Origin: Tigriopus japonicus
Taxonomy: Eukaryota > Arthropoda > Copepoda > Harpacticoida > Harpacticidae
Assembly: GCA_010645155.1 (NCBI GenBank)
Contig: CM021317.1
Coordinates: 11,659,636 to 11,723,635, forward strand
DNA: 64,000 nucleotides
Direction of reading: 5' to 3'
Below, piece after piece: positions 10,223 to 22,120 of the stretch. The notes beneath the pieces were generated by a model. It made no database searches, was not told where the DNA came from, and saw nothing but the letters and a program-made list of their open reading frames with translations. Made by a program: the position numbers and the translations under genes. Position 1 is the first letter of the stretch; each line of letters starts with the position of its first letter.

Positions 10223-13039
10223 AGTAAGTTTAGCCCTCAGCCTCATGCTTGATTTGATTTCCTTTCAAGGAAGAAAATGGTCACCACATCTTCCATCTAC
10301 GTAAGTACCGACGCCAAGATCCTTGGCCACAAAAGTCTCTCCTCCCTCCTTTGCTCCCCTCCTTCGTCGCTCCCTAAAATCATTCATAAAACTTTGATTG
10401 GGCCAAGATGTCGGTAGAACAACTTTGCGGTCCCTTCGGGCGATTTTCTTGCTTCCGCTTCTTGACCCTCAACATCTTTTCTTGGCCCCTAAATATAGTT
10501 GAGACATCCTCCGAGTGGCTGGTTGGCTTTGGCGGTAATTCAGGGTTTCATCAAAATGAATTACACTTCTGAAACAGTCATGAGAACCTCAACCGTCATG
10601 TTATCGATTCCTCAAAGACCTTATGAAACCAATGTGGGTTCAGAGCCCATGGGGAAAACAACAAACGCGTCGGGGAGAAGTGGAAAGCGGAGCGAGTTAT
10701 TGAATATGTACATGTATACGTAGAACGTGTTCGGGAACACGGTTAGGAACATGCATCAGAGAGCATATTTCCATTCAAGTCAATATATTGTATTGATTTA
10801 CGGTAAAACAGCTCCAGTCGGCATTTGAAACAAAAGGAACACTGATTGGCGGGGTTCTTCTTCCTGTTCGTTCTAAATTTTGCGAGCAATTAGCCACACA
10901 AGACGTGCAATTTTCTCTAATGAATCCAATGACCACAGTGCTACCAATATTGGCCGGAAATAAACAAGATCGCCAAGGCAAATAACCTGTGATTACGAAA
11001 ACAGACCGATCCATTAAAGGTTAGAAAACCAGTCCAGGACCACATCTTCGTCACCGAATGGGCAACGATTGTTACCCATGATTTGGGAACAAAATTCACC
11101 AAAATATTGACTCCACAAATCGAGCTACAGGAAAGACAATAATTGAGGGTGAAATGAGAAAAATCCAATTTTGGGGATAAGCCAAGTCAATCTACAACAA
11201 TTGGGGGATAATGGGTGGTCCAGGGATGTTCGGAAGAAGCTCAATCAAGACATTCATTCTCGATTGGATTCGCCTCACAAAATAGGCACATTAACCCAGA
11301 GTCCGATATCGAAATCGAGACTTGCGCCACATTTTTTGATCTGCGTCCATCACGAGTTTATTACAACAAATCGAATCCATGGAACCTCAATCCTTATCCC
11401 TCTCAAACGAGGGATGAATCTCCATCTTCAGCCGGAAACCATGACTCCTCTCCCATGTAAAAAAGATTTCCAGATGACCAATCAAGCACTCACTACTGGT
11501 TGAACGTCCGGGCACAAATCAGGAATTTCAACCGACTTTCACACACCAGAGAGAACAAGCTCACTCCCTCACTCACCCCCTCTTTCTTTCTCTCTCTCTC
11601 ACACACACATCAATCCATAGCTTCATGTAGAACATCCCTTCTTAATTTGGACCGCTCACCTGTCCTTCTCTCCCACGAGAAACAATGCAGGATTAGCTTT
11701 TAAACAGATCCGGCGATGAGCATATGCCCACAAAGCAAAGGCCACGCTGCAACCAACTCACCAACCCGGCCACCAGAACCACTCAATTTAAGAATGGCGG
11801 GAACTTTGAATCGTGTCAGATGGCAGGCGCACGGGAACCGAATGAAGCAACAAACGAACGGCTTGAGAGCAGATAAGAGCAAGAAGATTTCCGCTCTTTC
11901 ACCGCAACGCGAGATGGGTGTTCATTCAAATGGTTAAAGAGTAGTAAGAGGATATGAAAAAAACACGCTAAGAGCGGTTAAGTTTGATTGGGACATGCCA
12001 GACGGTTGGATACATTCACTTTTGGAATCATTAAGGGCACACTTGAATCTGAATCGCGGAGCACTTCCCAAAGCTGTTTTTAGGGCGACCATCACAATGA
12101 ATGGGCGGTGGTGGAGAATGAATGAACGGGGATGACGTACACGTTAACGAATCAAGGTCAATCGTCACAACGAAGTGACCGTTGCTCCACCACAAAATGG
12201 GGGAAGAGCGACTTACTCACCATTCTCCTCTCCTCTCAAGTAGCTCACATGAATTCCCTCTATGAGGGCGGGAGGGTCCCCCCCCCCGTTTGCAATAACA
12301 AGGACCCCATTGACCTGATGATACTTTGATTGTACGGGAAATGAACACTCAATCTTCACTTGAAGTTGGTATAAATCTGTCCTTCATACATCCTGCTCAA
12401 TTAACTATTTCGCCAAAAGAGCATCTTCGCTTCATTCGGAGGATCGCTTCAAACTGAGAGCGAGGTTGGGCGAGCTCGCGACTCACGTCCAGATTCCGAA
12501 GACCGACTCGATTCTCTTCAAGCGTGTTCCAGGCACACAGAATCCTCCGCTTTCTTTCCATCATTTTGGGCGGTGGAACCACTGGAACCTCTTCCAAAGA
12601 CAGCAAGGCTCAAAATCAGAACAAAACTCAGGGTGACCAAATACTTAGATATGTAAATATTAAGGTCCACAAATCATTTAAATGATGTTTTTGAAATGAT
12701 ACACTGTGGATGAACGCGAACTATAGTGGATAACAGTAATAGTGCGAGAATTTATTACTTAAGAATCGAACGGAGATGTATTTTAAATGTATTCTGAATA
12801 TCTTCAAAATTTCTCAAGATAAAAGAACACCCTACCCTGGTTTTGATTGGCCGAGTGGAACAGATTTTGCCCAAGGGCAAAAATATGTCGTAGGGGATCT
12901 TTCAACCGCTGGAAAGTGTTCCATGAGAATTGTGAACACAATGGTGGGATTAGTGAAGACCAGTCGATATCACGACCCACGATGTCATAACAAGCAGCAG
13001 CATTGGATCGCCACCACTAGTTCTTCTTCGTCCACTTTT

Positions 13040-13950
13040 ATGGGTTTTCATAATCGTGAGCGATCCTGGTTAAGGGTGGATGCGTGTTGCATCCATTGTG
13101 ACCTCATCTTGGGCACCCAAATCATTGCCGCTTTTGGCTTCTTTTCTTCAATCATCGCTCTGTTCCTCAGCTACAAGAGCCTTATTCAAATCGAGTCCGG
13201 CATCATTTTTACATTTCTAGCATTGGTAAGTACCCAAAGAATCTCGTTGCTCTTACATGATGCGGACCAAGTTCCACATGATGACCTTGATTTCAGGTTG
13301 CCGTGTTCCTTTTCTGTGCCGTGTTCTTCCGGCAAGTCTTGCTCCTTCTCATTTGGCTTTTGATAACCGGGGTGGAGATTCTTGGCTTTCTTTTCGTTAC
13401 CGTCCTCACTACCATTTTATGTGTCCGAGCTATAGGCGTGTATCCAAGTCCGGCCGAAGCTGATCGGGCCTACAATTACATGAATTGGCTCGTGGTTCTG
13501 GGAGGCACATCCTTCTGTATGGCAGGTCAGTCCGTTAAGCGGGGTCAAAAAGGACGATTTAATTGTTAAGGAAACGGGACGTCGTCTTGATGCGATCTTG
13601 TCGGGAGGGTTTATTTTTGTTCCAGCTAAAGATCAGTTGTCTGGCATCGAGGTCTTGAAAGCTGTTGAAAACTCTCGCAAACTTCAAAGGCAATCTTCGA
13701 CATTTCCCGAAAGCCCGCTTGGTGCTTATGAGATAATTTGTGGTTTCCAGCCGATAGCCGCTGATAAAAATGTCTGGCTTTTATCACTTTGACCAGATCT
13801 CGAATTCCACTTGATGTTGTTTGTTTGTTTAACTTGGGGCTCCTTCCAGTGTTGTACATCTATTTCTGGATCGTGGTCTTTTCCTTGTTCCGCCAATATG
13901 AAGAGGAGGATTTCGAGGCGAAAACGCGAGAATCCATTATGATCATCTAA
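13040..13950 (+). CDS. Four-pass membrane protein, three exons (DUF4728-like)
   Basis: I read three exons: 13040-13225, 13297-13525 and 13850-13950. The introns start GTAAGT and GTCAGT and end TTTCAG and TTCCAG. Phases (0, then 1) keep one frame of 171 residues. Hydrophobic segments fall at about 22-44, 56-73, 77-104 and 126-152. A CC-x2-C motif (residues 16-20, ACCIHCDLILGTQ) precedes the first segment and an acidic cytoplasmic-type tail (RQYEEEDFEAK) ends the chain. Many small arthropod four-pass proteins (Pfam DUF4728-like) have this CC..C-S/D-L-x-x-G-T start, so I place it there by resemblance; function is unknown. The frame is open upstream of the chosen ATG, so an extra 5' exon is possible. 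It is the only clear gene of another family lying between complex members. Confidence 0.65.
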
Positions 13951-16900
13951 ATCTGAGCCCTCTGTCAGAACTCATCCTGTCTGTGGACCGATTGCTCTTG
14001 GCCAAACCACGTATATTTGACGTTTATTGCTTGATCAACCAAACCCAGTGACAAAATGGAACCCTTGAATGCTGCTCAAAATATGAAAGTTATAAAGATA
14101 TGATATGATATTTGCGCAAATTTAGCTAGCGGTACAATTTTCCTGGACAATCCATCCACAGTGACAAGAAGGCTTTCAATGTTATTTTTTCTCTGTCAAG
14201 TAGACACTTCTTCCTCTTGTGACCAAAGCTCTGTCCAATGTTCAAGTGACAAAATAAACGATAGTTTCAAGGTTTAACTGATCTGCGTGTCAGAAACATC
14301 AAATTAGTGACGAATCAAGCTTTGGCATTGGCTAACTACCAAGAGCTGGTGTTTGTGGGATGTTATCCCGATTTAGGTAGGCTCTAATTTCAGAACAACC
14401 GCTCTCGAACTTGACATCAATCCCTATGTAAACCAGATGAATTCTCAACGGATGACCACATTCTCGTCAAACCAATGGACTATGTCTGTTACGAGCCTCG
14501 AGCCAGCATCTCTGAATAAAATCTCGGGATAATGGTCAACAAAGCGAATTGGTCTACAAACCAATATTTATCCGCTATTCTGAAGAGGGTTGGAGAGCAA
14601 GAAGACGCTAATTCGCACCCAAAATATACAATTACGCCCCATCGATTGGCCACTTAAATCTGGGCTGTCTCTCACAGAAACCTTAGCCTACCTACACAAT
14701 ACCTCTCGTAAAAAATCGATTCATATAATGTTCTTTTTCTATTCATCTTTCACGAACCTCTCACAAATGAGCATTTCGGCGTATTTGAAGCCAAAATCTT
14801 GTGGCGATGGATACCAGTGCAGAAGATTCAGCAAATCAAGAAAGCTGACCAAATGGATTTTTGATCTGACTGTTTTCCCAACAGCAATGATAGGAATTAT
14901 CTGTCTGACACCCGAGGAGAGATTAGATCACAGATGCCAAGGATCTTCCTCCTCCTCCTCCTTCTCTGAAAGGATGGAAGTGAGTGCCAAGTGGCACCAA
15001 CCCCGTGAATTATGGTCATGATCCGTTCGTTCGTCAGCCCTGCTTGACTGTTGCTCTCCACCACAACAACAAATAAAACTAGCAATCAAGATTTCCTGTT
15101 AAGGTGATGATTTGAAAACACTGAAGCCGAGATAAGAATCGGGTTGGCTCATCACCATCCCGTGGATTGGAAGGGGTGGCCAAATGGTGAGTGATTTCGT
15201 TCCAAACTCAGTGATTTCTCTCCAACCGTCAACACCAGAACCAATTTCAATTTCGTATTGGGCTTAAAAAAGAAAGCCAGATCAATGCCACCCAAAATCA
15301 GAGTAATTGATATCAAAAAGGGCAGGGATCGAGCAAGCTCTTGGTCTCTCTCTTTGTCAAGACTGGAAGAAAAAATGCCAAACCGACTTTCCCATGAAAT
15401 TCTGGACCAAAAACCCCTTCTTCCTTCCCTGTTGAAGCTTCTTCAAATATCCTGCTAAGAATGTCATTGAGCTGAAGGATTCAATGCTGCCAGCCAGGAT
15501 CCATCTTCTTGGCTAATCTCATTACCACACGCTCTGATTGCCATCCAACCTGTGAGATTGCATTTACGAGTACGCCACAATCGAAGATTCTCCGCGGTTG
15601 GACACTGTTGAAAATGCCTGGAAGAAGAAGAGGCGGACTTGTCAACGGGAGTTGATATCGAGATTGATGCAGGACAAGGTTTGAGAGCTTGATTTGGAAT
15701 AGGAAACACCCTCATCGACAATTTCCAAGCGATGCATCCATCCATTGGTGGAAACATATTTCGTCAAGTGTTTTGAGGGGGTTGAACTGGGGATAAAAGG
15801 GCTCTCTGGAATATAGCAGTCAATAAGATCCGAACTATGACAGGAATTTGCTACCATTGTGCCACTACCATCTTTTACGATGCTCTTTTCAAGGAAGGGG
15901 GATGGATGGATGGATAGATATACGAAGAGAAATGGAAGTATCCACCCATTCACCTCCTCGGCCAAGTGGCTGCTGTTGCTTTTGTCATTGTAGTTCTCTT
16001 AGTACTACATCACTCCCATAATGGCAGATTGACAAAGGTCCCTTTTGAAATTGCGCAGCGAGAGCTTGAGGCCAGAAGAAAAGCTAGTGCTAACATTAGA
16101 CCAAAGACCAAAAGATGGGCTATGGATCGGATCACCCTTGGAGTCCCGACAAAAACACACAAATAATGGTGGTCATTGGATGCGATTGATCCTATTTGGC
16201 AGCTAATATTCATCATCAATATCCCCCACGATCGCCGCGGCGGGGATCGCTACTTGCTCTGCTTTCAACTTGTATTAGAGATGGTATCAGGTACATTCCA
16301 TGGAATTCTCCTCCATCCTCAATGGGATGGCTGCCGATTTTGAATGAATCCCGATCATCCTTCACTTCTCATGGTGGTTAACAATCTCCATGGATGACAT
16401 CCTGATTCTTTGTCACTCTATACTCTATGTATTGAATGGGAGACTTGCCTCGAAGAGGAGCGACATCATTGTCACTTGTGGCATCCTCAATGCTACGTAA
16501 ATCGCTCAAAAATCGTCCAATCTATTTTGAGTCAATTCCCAATCGCTGGGCTCTGATGTCTTAAAGTTAGCTTTTAGTGCCATGTTTTTGACGGTTGAGA
16601 ACTTGAAATGTTGGTTGCTGGCTTTGGTTACGAAGCTTCTTTTGAGTGGAAATAGCCCTCAATTAACAGATCATCCCGGGTAGGATAAGACAAAAGGACC
16701 TGAATAGGGAGCAATTCCATGCCCCTTGGGCACGCCCCCATGCCGCTTAATTGTTTCTTCAGGACAAAATGGGTATTGTAAACAATGGGGAACTATTTCA
16801 ATGCTCACTCACTTGGCTCATCATCAACCACCGAGCTCACACAATATGATTCTCACAGGAATTTTGAAGAGTGTCATCTGGCAAATGTACGTGGAAAGAC

Positions 16901-19900
16901 TCGTCGCCATTATTATTATTATTAGGCATTGCGACTTCCCCCAGAGTGAGTAAGTGAGGGGAACACCATCATTGGCCGCTTCGGAGCATTCTTTGACATT
17001 CCATTCATGTTGAAAGGACACTTGTTTCGTGATTATAGCCTTTTCCATTGACATGGAACCAATCTAACAAGGACCCGGGATACTCCGAACAGACTTTGGA
17101 GCCAAAGACCAATTCCATTGATCTTAATCACGGTTGAGGAATGTACTTCGAAGGCTTTCAAATTGGCTATCGAGCATTTGAATATGAATCAGATCTTGAG
17201 AAACAATGGACGAATTCCAGAGTGAACAGGTGTCCTGCGAGGGATGATGAGAGCATGGTGAGAGGCTCATTTGAATACTCAATGACAACACAACACAATA
17301 TAATACTACTGCTTAGAAGAGAAAGAGAGAGCCCTTGGAAAAACACTTCAAAAGATGATGGTTTTTTCTTCTTCTTGCTTTGATATTTTTTGCATTTAAT
17401 GGTATGTTTTTCTCAGCGTTTCTTTTGAAGACTGCCGAAAGGTCGTGAAATATGAACGACAAATGACACTCGGGTTTTTGGAGACCTTTCATTAGAGTAT
17501 TTGCTAACGCGAGGCGTTGAAAAGCCACGAGTGTTTGGTTCAGGCCGACGCGACAAGACGGCTGAGAAAAAATGTAAATTTAACGCAGGAAATGAACTGT
17601 GAAAAATCTTTCAGGAATTCTCATTAGCACATAACTCTATTGGACACCTGACTCTGAGGAGGACTGTACTGCTGACGCACAATAAGCTCACAATCTCTTA
17701 CTCATGCACACAGTAGCCAATGCTGGAGAGTTTGGGTGGTCGCTATCGACGACGACGACCTCACATTGACGTTCAAGAGATTTGAACAAAGTGGCTAATA
17801 AAACGAACTTTTTCTATGCATAAGGTGAGAACTATGTCGCTGAAAGATCACTCCTCTGGAATCTATCGGAGATTGCCAACCATTTTAAGGAGAGGCGCTT
17901 TGCTTTTTGCGCGAATTTGGCCCACTTGGGAATCAAACGCACAAGCAGGCAATGATTTTGGACCTGGCTGAATTATCAGAAGAACGTTGATTATTTCCAA
18001 AAAAAGCCAAAAGCCAAGGCCAAAATTGGCAATTGGATTCACAAAGCTAGAAATATATCAGACCAAGACAGTGTGATGATTGTCATAGCAGTCACCCATT
18101 ATGTGTATTCCTGGGCAAAAATGCCCCTACTGAGAGTAAAATAAATTTCCCCTTTCAACCAAAAAGCGCTGAAAATTATGCAAGTTGCTATAATTGCTTT
18201 TATTATAAATAAAATCTAAGAAAGGAATCCCCAACTTCTGGTTTGATAACATCCTGGACTGTCTTACGTTTACCAGCAAAAACTGTCAAAAGTATTCGGT
18301 CTTGAAAACTGTTTGTAGTCATTTTAGAAACAATTTGAAACCCTTAAAAAATCTGCCCACATGAAATATCAAATTCGCCTAATAGCAATCAAAATTGATT
18401 TATGGCGTTGTGGATTGTGTGTTTTTAATGGCTGAATAGAAAATGAATTCGCTTATGTAATAACAAAATAAAAACATAGACGACTTATGTAATTGGTCGA
18501 CCAACTAGTCAGTGTTAGCAGATCGGGACAACTCTCTTTTGGACAATCTCTTTCAGAATGCTTGAAGGAGGACTTGATCCACAGTTGATGGATGGAGCGA
18601 GCCATCAAAGTCATTTGAACATCATTCGATTGCTTGAAATAGGAACATGTAAACGAAGTATTCTATTTTTGCCGAGATTATTCCGTTAGTCAGTGCCAAA
18701 TTTTCTGGTTGTAGTGGTTCTTTATCTGCGAGGAGTAAGGACTTTGTGTTTATAAATTAGGTTTTAATTAGGAATAATTTGTAAAAATGTATCCAACTCG
18801 GTCTGAAATGTAGATAATCAGCCCCAACGTTCTCTTAACAATAAGAGCGATAAATGAGACCATTACAGAACAGCAGACGAGTTTATCATTCAAATTTTTA
18901 CAGATTTTCCGACACTGTAAGGTGCTCTGAAAAGGCAAGAGTGCTTCTTGGATGCTTTTGGGGTTACAAAAGGGCCTTTGATTTTGTGGAAGATGTACCT
19001 AACTATCTCAAGGGCATAACTTCTTCTTCTCTGATCTTCTCTGAACGATTGTCACATCTGGACAACCCTAAGTTTTCGAGTCCCTCCCAAAACGAGAAGC
19101 CCCTTTGTTCTTTCTCAATAAAACATCTTTAGACTTGGGAACCCATAGGAAACCAATCGTAAGAACAATTAATGACAAAAATACCAAATGGAAGGTAATG
19201 GAACCTTCTTCTCCCATTTAGTGGAATGGATGCGTTAGTGCAAGGACCCTCCAGCACTTCTAGAGTCCTTAGCTAGTGGGACAAATGTGATTGACTCTTT
19301 GAGGCCATCAGCTATAAAGAAGTGTATTTTATTTGTACAACTTTATCTTGGGGGCAAAGCAGACAGGTTTTTTTACTGCCCTTTATGCTTACTCTATCTA
19401 ACTTTTTCCGGAGTTCCTTGCGTGTGCGTCCAATCTTTGTTTGTTGAAGGGATTTTTCCTGTCGTTGGTATTCAATAAGTTCTTGAGTTGATTTGGGATT
19501 CAATGAAATGCAGTTATTGGCCCCATTTGAGTCCTCAGGTAATTCCCTCATACAAGTAAACTCGTTGTGGCCAAGGTAGCCGAAGAAGGGTCATTTTGAA
19601 TGATTCAACAGCATCTACTCCGTTTCAGCGACTCGTGGTTGTCATGGCTGGCTGATTTATCAATATTTAAGATCTCGCATTTTGTTCGTGGCCCATTTTA
19701 GGCCCAATAGGGGGCACAAAGCCGCTGACCAGGGTAAGCTCAAAATTATACCTCCGATTAACTGATTGGGATCAAATTCACAGACCGACTAGTCCCTCCA
19801 CAGAGGCAAGATGATCCGACAATCTGAGTAAAGTAGATCAACTAAATGTTGGCGGATTGCTCGCGTTTACATCGATCCGAGATCGACGGCCATGATGAAT

Positions 19901-21117
19901 GATCAACACCGAGTCCTTCGTATTCCCTGCCCTAATAGAAAGTTAATCTTTATTTGACATGGGGGCGCACAAGGACCCAAAATAGGTCCCCTTTCTATTG
20001 AGGCGATGTAAATATTGGACAACACGATTTGTGAGCATGAGCCATACAAATCTTTTCAAATCTGAGGTCCGTGAGGGTTGCTTGCGCCTCGAGAGCATCA
20101 AGTGGCTCATTGGGTCCTCAAACGTTGCATTGAAAGGAGAACAGATTAGAATGTTATTTTTGGATGGTTTTTGTGAGTTAGTTCCTGGCTGATGTCGTTT
20201 CGAGAAGTAGAAAAAGACCCTGGATAGAGGGACAATAACAATGGTTGAAAGAGTGAGAGGAGTGAAGAGTGACGGGGACGACGAGCCAACGGTAAACTCT
20301 GTTACAATATGGGAGCTTTAACGCTCAGTGATTTCTGATCAGATTGAGACCGATTGGCTTAAGTGGTCATTTCTTCGCGCTGATCCTCATTTGAATAGCC
20401 CCGTGATAGATCAAAATGAGCAAGAGCGACAGCTCAAAAGCCAACTGAAGAAGAAAGAAGGAAGGATCTTTTTCTAGTAGACTGACTGGTTGGTTCAGCG
20501 ATATTCATCACTGGAAAAAGACTGACAACCCTTTTTTGTTTCCTGCTCAATATTGTCCTTATCTTGAAATTGCCTCTAATTCCACTTTCAAAGGAATGTG
20601 CCTCTGCAATTTGGGGGTTTTCGAGTGTCGCGAGCTTCTTGCCTTCGATTATTGAGCGAGCCTACTTTACCACCGGCACTAGCCGTGTCCCTTTGAAAGC
20701 GTGTGGTCAGTGCTTGGGCATACTCCACCCTCCCATCTCAAGATTGCTATCTTCAAGAAAAAAGACCCTTTGGCTGGGTGCTCGAGACCTGCTTATTATC
20801 CTTATTTACTCTCCCTGAGCCTCCCTGCCAGTCAACCTCCTCTTGGAGAACATCGACCGAGCACGCAAACGACGCCAAGTCCCCCAATTCCATCAACATA
20901 AACTCGGGGCAATCGTCATAGCTAAACGACAGATGTTTGGCAGACGCATTTGGGGTCTCCCTCCCTCCCTCCCTTCCCCTCTCTCTCTCTCTTTCTATCC
21001 TCCATTCCTCCCTTTTTCTATCCCTCTTACGAAAGACCCGAACAACACGCGGAGTGACTCCCTCCATGGCCGCGGTTACACGAATTCCCTCCGGGTGAGA
21101 CGAAGCTCAAATGAGCG
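13951..21117. other. Intergenic, no recognised gene
   Basis: About 7.2 kb. It is AT-rich in parts (about 18150-18500 and 18660-18800). One weak coding candidate at 15966-16166 is listed separately. I see no transposon terminal repeats, RNA gene or conserved domain. A pyrimidine-rich stretch of CCCT/CTCT repeats lies at about 20960-21030, just ahead of the Bearded-like gene 2 promoter region. Confidence 0.45.
15966..16166 (+). CDS. Unassigned ORF with one membrane segment
   Basis: An open frame reading AAVAFVIVVLLVL, then a basic tail with RELEARRKASANIRPKTKR. No ATG precedes the hydrophobic part in frame, so it would have to be a terminal exon. A rival reading is that CTCTTAG at about 15997 is a splice acceptor inside it. 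An overlapping minus-strand frame is also open. Function unknown. Confidence 0.15.
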   Translation: MAAVAFVIVVLLVLHHSHNGRLTKVPFEIAQRELEARRKASANIRPKTKRWAMDRITLGVPTKTHK

Positions 21118-21125
21118 TTCCCACG
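21118..21125 (-). promoter_or_regulatory. Su(H)/CSL site upstream of Bearded-like gene 2
   Basis: TTCCCACG on the plus strand is CGTGGGAA on the minus strand, 429 bp upstream of the ATG at 21554. Confidence 0.65.
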
Positions 21126-21553
21126 ATTCTTCTCCAACTTGTTCCCTCTTGATCTCCAAAGCGTCCAATGGATAGTCCAACGAATAGGTAGTACCATCAT
21201 AGCCAGTTCAGGTTTCTCCGGGCCGGCTTTGAGGATCTCAATGACAACAAATTTCTGACTCAAACCACGGACACGGAGGCGCACGGAGAGATGGAGGGCG
21301 TTGGGGTGAATGTGTTGGAGTGGTACAGAGCCGAGGAGGGGTGCTCCAGGGGTCGTGATCTCGTCCCGAGTGAGTGTGCTCTGATGAACCTTTCACACAC
21401 ACGCACTTACTCACATTGAAAGAAGAGTGGATGGAAAAATTTCAATCTTATCATCATTCGACTTTCAGTCTCCGCTCTGACAACATCGACCATTCTCGCT
21501 CGAGTCTTGCCCCAAGCTCATCTCATCACAACAAAAACAACAAACCCGACAAG

Positions 21554-21919
21554 ATGGCAATCCATAAGAAGATCAACAAGTCCTTCACCAAGAAAGTGAC
21601 TCAATCTCTCAAAATCAAGATCCTTTCCAAGCTTCCTTGGATGTCTAAGAAGGAACATCAAGTTTACGAAGAACTGCCGGCATCTCATCCACATCAAGTG
21701 GAGATGGACGAAAACCTCTTGAACGAGGCTTTAGAAGCTCGCCTAATGGAGTTGATTGCCAGTTCACCCGCTCAAAAGTCCCACATCAAGGTCCAATTGG
21801 AGGTTCAAGTCCCAGCCACAGATCTCTTTGATTTCGGTGGATCCTTTGTTTGTTCACAAGTGCAAACCCGTTGTCAGGAAGCCCAGGCTCAGGTTTCGCT
21901 GACCACTTCGACATCTTAA
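21554..21919 (+). CDS. Brd: Bearded-family protein 2 (Neuralized inhibitor)
   Basis: Single-exon protein of 121 residues. The N-terminus is strongly basic (about 1-28, nine lysines), as in Bearded proteins. KLPWM at 26-30 is followed by a core at 44-62 identical over 19 residues to Bearded-like gene 1, including the NLLNE (NxxN) Neuralized-binding motif. The C-terminus has VQTRCQEAQAQ. The start at 21554 (AAGATGG context) is preferred because it aligns with gene 1. The frame is open upstream to 21374, and an in-frame ATG at 21431 would add 41 residues, but it has a weaker context, and a TCAGTC initiator-like motif at 21465-21470 could place transcription start after it. By family knowledge it antagonises Neuralized-dependent Delta endocytosis. 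The gene is transcribed away from gene 1. The 3' UTR has two K boxes, one GY box and AATAAA. Confidence 0.88.
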   Translation: MAIHKKINKSFTKKVTQSLKIKILSKLPWMSKKEHQVYEELPASHPHQVEMDENLLNEALEARLMELIASSPAQKSHIKVQLEVQVPATDLFDFGGSFVCSQVQTRCQEAQAQVSLTTSTS

Positions 21920-21961
21920 AGTGGAAACAATTAACATCGTGAACCCACCCGAAAGCCAATC

Positions 21962-21967
21962 TGTGAT
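21962..21967 (+). promoter_or_regulatory. K box 1, Bearded-like gene 2 3' UTR
   Basis: CTGTGATC contains TGTGAT, 42 nt after the stop codon. It complements miR-2-family nucleotides 2-8. Confidence 0.7.
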
Positions 21968-22008
21968 CAGCCAAATCTTGACCCCAATGGTTTAGTTTGG
22001 CTCCATCT

Positions 22009-22014
22009 TGTGAT
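22009..22014 (+). promoter_or_regulatory. K box 2, Bearded-like gene 2 3' UTR
   Basis: TTGTGATA contains TGTGAT followed by A, a 7-mer match to the miR-2-family seed. Confidence 0.65.
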
Positions 22015-22052
22015 ACGACGTGGACTCTCCTTGGATCTTCTACCAATCCAGC

Positions 22053-22060
22053 GTCTTCCA
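22053..22060 (+). promoter_or_regulatory. GY box / predicted miR-7 site, Bearded-like gene 2 3' UTR
   Basis: GTCTTCCA, an 8-mer complement of the miR-7 seed, 134 nt after the stop codon and about 55 nt before the polyadenylation signal. Confidence 0.75.
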
Positions 22061-22114
22061 AACAATTGCTATTATTGCTATCATGAATTGAATTCATACT
22101 CATATGTATTGATA

Positions 22115-22120
22115 AATAAA
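22115..22120 (+). terminator. Polyadenylation signal AATAAA, Bearded-like gene 2
   Basis: AATAAA about 195 nt after the stop codon, enclosing both K boxes and the GY box in a short 3' UTR. Confidence 0.75.

Larger units (their letters stand above)
5391..13039. other. Intergenic, no recognised gene
   Basis: About 7.6 kb with no family I recognise. It contains CACGTG at 5620-5625, a poly-C run near 12277-12287, CT/AC microsatellite sequence near 11580-11610, and two weak coding candidates listed separately (9605-10048 and 10088-10222). Other open frames here are short, overlap one another on both strands and mostly lack ATG starts. Confidence 0.45.

Noticed and set aside
14590..15021. 143-codon plus-strand frame
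   Set aside because: TTG start, no recognisable domain, and frames this long are expected by chance.
21374..21553. Extending Bearded-like gene 2 upstream to 21374
   Set aside because: That start is GTG, the extra 60 residues have no counterpart in gene 1, and the ATG at 21554 has the better context.
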